17,214 nucleotides of DNA. It comes from Dunaliella salina (lineage: Eukaryota > Chlorophyta > Chlorophyceae > Chlamydomonadales > Dunaliellaceae). The notes under the pieces are model-generated. The model was not told the DNA's origin. It did not search any database and saw only the letters and a list, made by a program, of their open reading frames with translations. Shown piece after piece: positions 8,684 through 15,770 of the stretch; within the stretch, counting starts at the first letter, position 1; the number at the start of each line of letters is the position of its first letter. The DNA lies in NCBI GenBank assembly GCA_002284615.2, contig MU069496.1:335117-352330 (forward strand), read 5' to 3'. Made by a program: the position numbers and the translations under genes.

Positions 8684-9241
8684 ACAAGCCCCTAGATGCT
8701 TGTTACCCTTGGATACTCGTACCAATTAACATGTTATCAAGATATGCATAGTCTGACCTGCATCAGAAAGTCTATGCCATTGTACTCTGTGCAAAACAGG
8801 GGTCACATTCTGGCTGCTACCCTTGTGATGTCTCAAATGCATGATTCAATCAATCATATGACTAATAAATTACAAGGACACAAAAATACCAGAGGGGGGA
8901 AGGGGGGGGGGCGGAGGGGTCGCGATCCTATTCAAAAATTAGGTACCTGGGATTGCTTGTCGGGCAGTCTTATCATTATTTTTATCCTTTACTTAGGTTC
9001 TGAATAGTATCCCCGTAAGGTTGTAAGTGCGCAGGGTGCAAACGGGGTCAAGCGTTGCATCTGCCATGGTGCTTGTGAGTTACAGGGGCCCTTCTTAGTA
9101 ATTTAAATGTGTCTTGAAGAGTTAAAATTGCCATTGGTGAAACGAGGGGTCCAATAGACTTCTCAAGAGCCAAGCGCGCCGCGGTCTGGTTACCTGGTAC
9201 CTTGCTACATTGCTACGAGGCTTGCAATCATTGTTTTTCAA
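8684..9241. other. Unassigned stretch with one G-rich tract
   Basis: Apart from the G tract at 8894-8919 nothing is supported. An open frame at 8696-9007 (+) is unrecognised and translates the G tract as poly-Gly/Arg. Confidence 0.4.
8894..8919 (+). other. G-rich tract with quadruplex potential
   Basis: The plus strand carries runs of 6, 10, 2 and 4 G bases separated by AA, C and A. The G6 and G10 runs alone can supply four G-triplets. Confidence 0.7.
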
Positions 9242-9877
9242 CAGAGGGGGTCAGCTGGCCAATTTGCCAGCCATGCTCTTTCCCAACTTTTTTTCCATAA
9301 TCTAACCATGCCAAGCATTTTTCAACATAAAATATCAAGTTCACCAAAAAGTCAGCAAATCAGAAGACGCCAGGTCACTCTCCTGGCCTCAGATCACCCA
9401 AAAACGGTCCAGGACTCCACCACAGGGGACCATTTTTCAATCTCAAAATTTTATGTGTACGCTAGACATACGGCATGTAAAATATCCTGCATATTTAAAA
9501 AGGAAAGGAGGAGTTCAAAAATTGACCTTTTTGGCACCCCTTATGCCGAATTTTCATCAAGGGAAGTGTCTGGAATTGGGTATCTCACCAATCATTGGGT
9601 TTGTCCGCTCCATTTTTTCTGCGGTGATATTCTTCTATTACAAGGGCTCCAAATCATTAAAAATCACCCAATTTGGTGCCGTGGATGATCTGGAATGGAG
9701 GTTTGTTGCTGAACATTAGGGTTCACGCCGCGGTTAATTAGGCATGTGCATCCCAGCTGGCAAGCCTCATGCTCCAGTGCTAGAGAAAGCCATAGCTTGA
9801 AGCTTGCCAGTTGGGGGAGGCCTATGCAGGGAGCATGCAAAAAAACCCTGATTTTGGGCCTCAGCTGCCCACCCCTG
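9242..9877 (-). mobile_element. CAGAGGTGGGC-family transposon, copy 1
   Basis: The left end is CAGAGGGGGTCAGCTGGCC and the right end, read inward, CAGGGGTGGGCAGCTGAGGCC, a degenerate TIR pair. Internal landmarks are shared in the same order with the other copies: CTCTCCTGGCCTCAGATCAC, TATCCTGCATAT, TTGACCTTTTTGGCACCCC, CTCCATTTTTTCTGC, ATCACCCAATTTGGT. It has the opposite orientation to copies 3 and 4. No flanking duplication was found (TTTTTCAA against TAATTATA), so a boundary may have decayed. No coding capacity is recognised. An internal inverted repeat is listed separately. Confidence 0.75.
9752..9815. other. Inverted repeat inside copy 1
   Basis: CCCAGCTGGCAAGCCTCATGC (9752-9772) pairs with 9795-9815, 18 of 21 bases, around a 22-nt loop. 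Copy 2 keeps only one arm (about 10411-10433) and stops there. Confidence 0.65.
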
Positions 9878-9898
9878 TAATTATAATGATTATGATAG

Positions 9899-10433
9899 CA
9901 GAGGTGGGCGACGGGCCCAAATTCCTGGAAATGTTCTTTCCCGCCTATATTTTCCAAATCTGACCAGGCCAACCATTAAAATACAAATAAAAAACACTTT
10001 CATCAAAAATTGATGAAAATTGGTTGACCCCGGATCACTCTCCTGGACTCAGATTACCCTAAAATGGCCCACAGCTCCACCCTGTGATCATTTTTCACCC
10101 CCGAAACATTTTATTGATAACCCTTATATAACATGCTAATATCCTGCATATTCAAAAGTGGAAATGAAGAAGGACAAAACTTGACCTTTTTGGCACCCCC
10201 ATTGCTGGATTTCCTCTGAAGGAAATGGCTGAAGTTCAGTATCTAACCAACCACTGGGTCCTTTCACTCCATTTTTTTGCAATGACATTTTTTGGGTTCA
10301 AGGACACCAAGTCAATAAAAACCACCCAATTTGGTACAGTGGCTGATCTGATGTGAGCGGTTGGGTGGCAAAAAGTAGGGTTCATGCCGTGGCCAATTAG
10401 GCAGGTTGCCCCCAACTGGCAAGTTTCAAGCTT
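9899..10433 (-). mobile_element. CAGAGGTGGGC-family transposon, copy 2, truncated
   Basis: Begins with an intact CAGAGGTGGGCGACGGGCCC end, 21 AT-rich bases after copy 1, and parallels copy 1 through CTCTCCTGGACTCAGATTAC, TTGACCTTTTTGGCACCC and ACCACCCAATTTGGTACAG. It breaks off near 10433, at the internal inverted repeat of copy 1. The second terminus is missing. Same orientation as copy 1. Confidence 0.75.
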
Positions 10434-10464
10434 AGGTGTATGAACATTTTGAACCTACCTACAG

Positions 10465-10698
10465 AAGTTGTTTGATCTTGGAGGGGCTCCTATTAGAAAT
10501 GAGTTTTTGGTCATGAAGCGAATCATGCATGAAGCGGTGGAGCAGTCCAAGATCATAGATGCAGTGCATGTGTGGCCATTGTTGCGCAGACGACCAGAAG
10601 CTGTTCTTTTTCCTAGGATGATTATACTGGCCAATATCATGTTTTTGATATTGTTCAAACAGCAGTTGTGGAACGGGGATTCAGTGTGCATCGCATAA
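10465..10698 (+). pseudogene. Coding-like fragment, possible exon
   Basis: After CCTACCTACAG, which resembles a 3' splice site, a frame stays open for 77 codons and a stop. It reads KLFDLGGAPIRNEFLVMKRI, a helical MHEAVEQSKIIDAVHVWPLL, then RRRPEAVLF, and ends in a hydrophobic stretch. The first fifty residues look protein-like, with mixed charge and no repeats. I do not recognise the family. There is no nearby ATG before the first residues, consistent with an internal exon or a relic. It lies immediately right of the broken end of transposon copy 2. The minus-strand frame over it (10455-10982) runs on into the 181-bp duplication and looks less natural. Confidence 0.25.
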
Positions 10699-10793
10699 TT
10701 AAAGATAGGCTGTCTAACAGAATGAAATGCAGGCTCCGCTAGGCTGGGCGGGAACCGTAGTCCCTCTCCCGCAGAAATGATTTTTTTTCTAAT

Positions 10794-11150
10794 AGAAGCA
10801 CCAGATATTCCCAAGTCATTACACCCAGCAAAGCACAAGTCAATTTCCATGAGCACCTGGATATGAGTGCATTTCAGCCAAATGTAAAAAATCAGGTTTG
10901 CTAATATGAAAACAAAGCATAAGGTTACGACCCTGACCTGTGTAACAATCCACAACACCTTTCTATTTTCTGAAAGGAGCACCAGATTCCTGGGTCATTA
11001 CACCTGACAAAGCACAAGTCAGTTCCCAAAAGCACATGGATATGAAGGCATTTCAGTCAGATGCAGAAAACAGATTTGCTAGTATGAGAGCAAAGCAGAA
11101 GGTTATGACCTGTGTAACAATCCACATCACCTTGCTAAGCAATAGAAGTG
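10794..11150 (+). repeat. 181-bp tandem duplication
   Basis: GCACCAGAT begins at 10798 and 10979. Both copies share GTCATTACACC, CAAAGCACAAGTCA, GGATATGA..GCATTTCAG, TTTGCTA..ATGA, AAAGCA.AAGGTTA and CCTGTGTAACAATCCACA in order, with scattered substitutions and small indels. Nothing coding is recognised. Confidence 0.88.
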
Positions 11151-11331
11151 TCAGAAATACCACAATTTCAGGTGTACATTGTCCTGTATACCATCAGGCC
11201 CTGCAGGCACAGGTAAGCCAGACAGACAAAGGACCAATACCACAAAAAAGACATTTTCCTTTAGCCAAATGTAATGTCACCTTCACTTGCATGTGCAACA
11301 AATCCTCGAGAACAGGTGCAAATGGTTCTCT

Positions 11332-11334
<3 letters not shown>

Positions 11335-11406
<72 letters not shown>
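11335..11406 (+). repeat. (GT)n microsatellite, about 72 bp
   Basis: Pure TG repeat preceded by a short (TC)n run. Same strand orientation as the other three GT tracts. Confidence 0.97.
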
Positions 11407-11407
<1 letters not shown>

Positions 11408-12576
11408 AAACAAACCTGCAAGCTCATTCCTCAACACACACATGACCGTTCAGCATCGAACCACTCACAATGCAGCCATGGTTACCTGCCTGATGTCCCT
11501 CAGCAAACTGTTAGGGGTTGCAGCAAGGAGGCGCGGGGATTTCCTGCCTGTCGCCTGTCTCATATAGTACAAGCACACCCCCAAACAAACAAAACTCAAC
11601 ACAAGACCACACTCATTGGCTGAAGTCTCATGCTATGTTTCCTAAAACTGTTTCAAGTCACCCAGGCATGATTTGCAGTTGCAGGTTTTGCTGCAGGGTG
11701 CGCGCAATGTGCAAGTGTATTTGAATGCACACATTGAAAAGCCCTTTTCCAGACAAAGTGCAATGTTGCCCTGAATGCTGGTCTCACTCCTCTGTGCAAG
11801 ACTGTCAAGGGAACAAGCAGTGAGGCGTGAGGAAAACTGCCAGTCTCGCTCACCATGCAGCCCGGACATCCATTCCGGCCGCACAGTGCATCCCGCGGTG
11901 TGCTGTCTGAACCAGGTGGTTGTGCATCATACAATCGTCATGATTGCATATAAAAATGGAGTCTGCTGGAGGTGTGTACAAAGCACAAACAGCGAACATG
12001 AAATTTGCGACATGTACGCGTCTTCTGATAAGATGAACGCTTTTAAAATGTTTTCTATAATACCACACACCTTTGTTTTCACGCGCTGTGAACGCCTCTC
12101 AGTGCTGTGCAGTATGCAGTGCGTTTAAAACTGCAAGTAAGAAATTGAAAATTACATAGAGAAGTTCTATTATATTTTTTGAACACAAACACAGCTTCAG
12201 AATTCTCTGCTGGAGAGTGCAGACTTGCGCTTGAACAGCACTACAGCCAAACGCCAGTATGCAGTTCAACATCGACGGAACTTCTTGAACTGTCCGTCAT
12301 GTCCATATGCCTTGTCAACCGCTTTCGCTGTCCTGCAGCAACAGAAGCAGCAACTTTTCTGCCCAGTTTTTATGCAACGAGGCAGGCTTTGACGGTTTTC
12401 ACAGCAAAAACTTAAGACCAAAGCCGATTCAACGGTTAAATTTTTTTTATAAATCGTTGCCAACACAGGACTGGCCTTAGGCCCAAATCCACACCAAAAA
12501 AGTTGAGCCCCCAGAATGAACCCCGACGTCCCTACGGGACTGGGGTTCAATTTTAACACTTGATTCTCTTTTGCGC
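11407..12576. other. Unassigned non-repetitive stretch
   Basis: Open frames on both strands (for example 11775-12128 + and 12266-12643 -) are unrecognised and overlap one another. A TATAAAA string at about 11949 is not backed by any downstream gene. No tandem repeats or element ends were seen. Confidence 0.35.
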
Positions 12577-12951
12577 ATGAAGTTGTTGACGCATGGGCAA
12601 GACATGAGGGACACTTTTGACTTTGAAGCTGCAGTTGCTGCACACCAATATGTTCCTGATACCTCCAGGGAGGACATGGAATTGCGTGAATTATTCAAAA
12701 GTTGATGATATTGAATTGTGCTCTGTGAGGGTGTGGATGAGGGCGATGAGCCAGATTTTGATATGGATAATGAAAATGAAGTTGAGGAGAAAGAAGATGT
12801 GGGAGCATGGATGAGTGAAGAAGGAGAGGAAGCTGATGGTGATAACGGGAAGGACTGCTTTGGTGAAGATCTGGAAAATGAGAGGGATGCCGAGAAGGAT
12901 CAGGGTGCAGACTGTGATGCATGCTCTGCAGCTGAACTGGATGACTTGTGA
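12577..12951 (+). pseudogene. Acidic protein relic, frame broken by three stops
   Basis: From ATG 12577 one frame encodes 42 residues (MKLLTHGQDMRDTFDFEAAV, then ending ELRELFKS). It meets TGA at 12703, 12706 and 12712, then reopens in the same frame at 12715 and runs to TGA 12949. The second part is strongly acidic (EGDEPDFDMDNENEVEEKED, ending ACSAAELDDL). Between the stops another frame reads VDDIEL, as if two small compensating indels had damaged a single gene. A 28-bp GT-AG spacer there would not restore the frame. No family is recognised; such acidic stretches occur in many nuclear and transposon proteins. The minus-strand frame (12695-13132) is a His/Pro-rich shadow of the acidic codons. 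Confidence 0.35.
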
Positions 12952-13189
12952 AGGACAAAACAAACATGTATTGCCAGTTTTGCTGCACTTTCTTTGCCAA
13001 TGTAAGGACTGCAACTTGGTCTATCTGCAGATGCAGCCCCTTCCAATGAGCTTTGTGTGAAATCCAGTCCAAACAGTCCAAAAACATCTGCCAAACAGGT
13101 AAAAAATTGCAGCTTTCCTGAAGCTCGTTCATTACTTAAATAAAAATAATTGAGACAAAAGCTTGAAGGCACTCTTTATGGGTTGTCAG
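12952..13189. other. Unassigned stretch after the acidic relic
   Basis: A frame after the acidic stop reads MYCQFCCTFFANV near 12967-13005, a possible cysteine-pair motif. It closes within about 20 codons and cannot be tied to the relic. Confidence 0.2.
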
Positions 13190-13375
13190 GGAATCGGGGG
13201 GGAAACAATTGAAGGCTGGGAGAGGCAGGGAAAACATTATCAGGTAATTTGAGTTTGCAGGGAAGTAAGAAGGAAAATTACAAGGTACATTCTATGGGGT
13301 GAGCAGAGGAAAAAACATAAAGTAATTTTCATGGGTTGGCATGGAGGCACGGAAAAGTTATGGAGTGAATTTGAT
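13190..13375 (+). repeat. Degenerate ~45-50-bp tandem repeat
   Basis: About four worn units share a GGCAGGGAAAA-like start, a TTA..GTAATTTT-like middle and an ATGGGTTG-like end. Examples lie near 13222, 13258, 13304 and 13341. Confidence 0.45.
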
Positions 13376-13431
13376 AGTATTACTTGAAATTTGGATGGGT
13401 AGGGAAGCATATTGCGGATTTGTTTTGCAGC

Positions 13432-13477
13432 AAAAACATTTACCATACACGCGAACCTGTGTACGGTAAATGTTTTT
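13432..13477. other. 19-bp hairpin with 8-nt loop
   Basis: AAAAACATTTACCATACAC (13432-13450) pairs with 13459-13477 around GCGAACCT, with only one G-T wobble. It sits just outside the left end of transposon copy 3. It may be a tiny foldback element; the stem is short for a microRNA precursor. Confidence 0.8.
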
Positions 13478-13490
13478 TGGGTGAGACAAA

Positions 13491-14019
13491 AAGAGGTGGG
13501 CGACAAAGGCCCCAAAAAGGGGTCCAAAATGTAAACTCTACTTTTTGAGTAGGCACCCGCCATATCTGACCAGCCACTGAACCAAGTTGGGTGATTTCTA
13601 ATGATTTGGTGTCCTTGAACCAAAAAAATATCATTGCAAAAAAAAATGGAGTGGAAAGACCCAGTGGTTGGTCAGAAACTGGATTTCAGCCATTTCCCTT
13701 AGAAAAAATCCAGCACTAAGGGTGCCAAAAAGGTCAAGTTTTGTCCTCCTTCATTCCCACTTTTGAATATGCAAGATGTTAGCGTATCATATAAGGGTTA
13801 TTAAGGAAAACATTTTGGGGTTGAAAATGGTCCCAGGGTGGAGCTGTGGGCCATTTCAGGGTGATCTGAGGCCAGGAGAGTGATCTGGGGTCAACCAATT
13901 TTCATCATTTGTTGGTGAGAGTGTCTTTCATTTATATTTCGATGGTTGGCCTGGTCAGGTTTGGAAAATATAGGTGGGAAAGAACATTTTTAGGAATTTG
14001 GGCCCGTCGCCCACCTCTG
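13491..14019 (+). mobile_element. CAGAGGTGGGC-family transposon, copy 3
   Basis: The left end AAGAGGTGGGCGACAAAGGC differs from the family end at the first base. The right end is GGCCCGTCGCCCACCTCTG (14001-14019). The body carries the reverse complement of the landmarks in copies 1 and 2: GGGTGCCAAAAAGGTCAA, ATATGCAAGATGTTAGC, GATCTGAGGCCAGGAGAGTG. No flanking duplication was found. The right end is followed directly by a second terminus (14020-14060). No coding capacity is seen. Confidence 0.8.
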
Positions 14020-14060
14020 TCGAAATTGCCCCTTTTTGAGGCCTTCGTTGCCCACCTCTG
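14020..14060 (-). mobile_element. Stub of another family copy, left-type end
   Basis: Read on the minus strand from 14060 this is CAGAGGTGGGCAACGAAGGC, CTCAAAAAGGGG. It matches the left-end type of copies 3 and 4 and not the right-end type, so it is a terminal fragment of a further copy in the opposite orientation. Confidence 0.7.
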
Positions 14061-14260
14061 TTATAATAGTAATAATTATAGTGACAATAATTATGGTAAC
14101 AATGATAGTAATGACTGACAATAATTATGGTAACAATGATAGTTTGGTCTAGTTGTGGCTATAATAGTAATAATTATAGTAATGAGTAACAAAAAAATAA
14201 AAATGATATAATTGAAAAATTAGTGATAATTAAAGTTATGGCTACCGTAGCAACTTTAAG
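14061..14260. repeat. AT-rich repeats with a 28-bp exact duplication
   Basis: The 28 bases at 14082-14109 (TGACAATAATTATGGTAACA, ATGATAGT) are repeated exactly at 14116-14143. TATAATAGTAATAATTATA occurs at 14062-14080 and 14160-14178, and a close copy lies at about 14978-14996. A similar AT-rich linker separates transposon copies 1 and 2. Confidence 0.85.
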
Positions 14261-14302
14261 AGGTTTGCGATTAATTAAATTATTATTCAGGATCCTTGAA
14301 AT

Positions 14303-14524
14303 GTGGATCGCCTTTGCCTTGAAAAAATTATTTTTTCAAGGCCTCGTAAAAGAAACAGGTCTGTATCAAGCAAGTTACAGCGCCCCAAAATGCAGCCTCA
14401 TGCAGCGAAGGTGCACAGAACCCTTACTGACATGGGTTGTACGAAGCGGAAGCGTAAGGAAAGCGATGGTCCGGAGCTGCTCTGCACCCACCTCAACCCT
14501 GTGCCATGCACAGAAGGTGACTGA
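14303..14524 (+). pseudogene. Basic coding-like fragment
   Basis: From about 14343 this frame reads a basic sequence with PRKRNRS and TKRKRKES, both similar to nuclear localisation signals, then ends at TGA near 14522. An overlapping frame (14223-14627) is also open, so coding is unproven. The segment is GC-richer than the AT-rich DNA on either side, as if it were captured or part of an older gene. Unrecognised. Confidence 0.2.
14316..14342. other. Perfect 12-bp hairpin
   Basis: GCCTTGAAAAAA (14316-14327) and TTTTTTCAAGGC (14331-14342) pair perfectly around TTA. A factor-independent terminator is not implied, since the context is eukaryotic. Confidence 0.8.
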
Positions 14525-14632
14525 GTGTGACAAGAGGGTGGCTGCCATTGCGGCCAGGCCATCCCCTCCCCAGGCCTGTGGGCTGGCCCAGAATCCTACC
14601 AGCGGTTCAGGCATCCCCCCAAGGTAGTGTGA

Positions 14633-14914
14633 GTTCAGCTGGTCCCCACCAAGCTTCCTGGCTACAAGGATGGCATCCTCATGCAGTTGCAGTACACGCA
14701 GCAGGCAGCAACAGCTGCAGCAAAGGCAGCTGAGTGGGACAGGCAACAGCTGGAGCCCATGGAGGTTTCTCCACGGACTCCTTGGATGTTGAGAGATAGA
14801 GGAAGGGGATTAGTAGAGACGAAGAGCCGAGTGCATGAGACGCGAATACACAGAAGTTCGCAAATTTTGAGTTTTTCTAGACAACCTCGTAAAACCGTAA
14901 AGCTCGTAAATTGA
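14633..14914 (+). pseudogene. Ala/Gln-rich coding-like fragment
   Basis: Directly after TGA 14630-14632 the frame is open for 93 codons. It reads VQLVPTKLPGYKDGILMQLQ, then a helical YTQQAATAAAKAAEWDRQQL, then EPMEVSPRTPW and a basic tail. The first 50 residues look like genuine protein, with a possible amphipathic or coiled-coil helix; the tail is less convincing. It could be the continuation of the fragment ending at 14524 in a broken or spliced gene. No family is recognised. Confidence 0.25.
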
Positions 14915-15065
14915 TTAATGGAGTTGTTTTGGCACCTCGTAATAAATCAGCGTCGTAATACATTAACGTCGCTATGGTATAATAGTAATAATTATATTAA
15001 TGAAAAACAATAGGAATCATAAGTGGTCATAATAATGTTGAAACGATATAAGAGTTTTGCGACTC
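14915..15065. other. AT-rich stretch with CTCGTAA motifs
   Basis: CTCGTAA or GTCGTAA occurs at about 14886, 14904, 14935 and 14953, and once more near 14344. No gene. Confidence 0.4.
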
Positions 15066-15074
15066 ACGTTTTCC
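15066..15074. repeat. Left target-site duplication ACGTTTTCC
   Basis: An identical 9-bp copy lies at 15734-15742, directly after the right TIR of copy 4. Confidence 0.9.
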
Positions 15075-15733
15075 CAGAGGTGGGCGACGAAGGCCCCAAA
15101 CAGGGGTCATTTTGAAATGTTCCTTTAGCACGGTGGCTGTACTTTGCAGTTTTTGTGCCTAGAACCAAAGTGTACTATGCGCGTTTCCATAGCTTCTGAG
15201 TTTGAAAACTACAAAGTACGGCCACTTAAGCTATTTACCAGAACATGAACCCTAGCTTTTGAGCAAGCACCCACCATATCTGACCAGCCAGAGCACCAAA
15301 ATGAGTGATTTTTAGTGATTTGAAGTCCATGTAATAAAAAAATATCATTGCAAAAAAAAATGGAGTGAAAAGACCCAGTGGTTAGTCAGATACTGAATTT
15401 CAGCCATTTCCCTTAAAAAAAATCCAGCACTAGGGGTGCCAAAATGGTCGATTTTTGACCTCCTTCATTCCCACTTTTGAATATGCAGGATGTTAGCATG
15501 TCATATAAGGGTCATCAAAAAAATATTTTGGGGGTGAAAAATGGTCCCAGGGTGGAGCTGTGGGCCATTTTAGGGTGATCTGAGGCCAGGAGAGTGATCT
15601 GGGGTCCTCCGGTTTTCTTCATTTCTTGGTGGACATAATTTTTATTGGTATTATAATGGTTGTCATGGTCAAATTTGGAAAATAATGGTGGGAAAGGACA
15701 TTTTCAGCGATTTGGGCTCGTTGCCCACCTCTG
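15075..15733 (+). mobile_element. CAGAGGTGGGC-family transposon, copy 4, complete
   Basis: The left end is CAGAGGTGGGCGACGAAGGC and the right end, read inward, CAGAGGTGGGCAACGAGCCC. It is flanked by exact 9-bp duplications, so both boundaries are certain. The body matches copy 3 base for base over long stretches (for example GATCTGAGGCCAGGAGAGTG and the AATATCATTGCAAAAAAAA region). It is longer because of a nested foldback at 15117-15246. The CAGAG end fits the hAT consensus YARNG, but a 9-bp duplication is more usual for Mutator-like elements. If the element is taken to end in CTGA, the duplication is 8 bp. No coding capacity is seen. Confidence 0.88.
15117..15246. mobile_element. Nested ~130-bp foldback insertion
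   Basis: Bases 15133-15153 (GTGGCTGTACTTTGCAGTTTT) pair with 15205-15225, 19 of 21, and the outermost ATGTTC pairs with GAACAT. Copy 3 lacks this segment at the equivalent place, so it was added after the family spread. Confidence 0.65.
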
Positions 15734-15770
15734 ACGTTTTCCCTTCCACTCTGACATCTGTTCTCCATTG

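Noticed and set aside
10455..10982. Minus-strand 175-codon frame
   Set aside because: It runs through the 181-bp duplication, has no recognisable domain, and overlaps a more protein-like plus-strand frame.
11940..11965. TATAAAA string as a core promoter
   Set aside because: A single AT-rich match with no recognisable gene downstream.
12695..13132. His/Pro/Leu-rich minus-strand frame of 145 codons
   Set aside because: Antisense of acidic GAT/GAA codons; composition explains it.
14316..14342. Rho-independent terminator
   Set aside because: The hairpin is AT-rich with a U-run in the stem, and the context is not bacterial.
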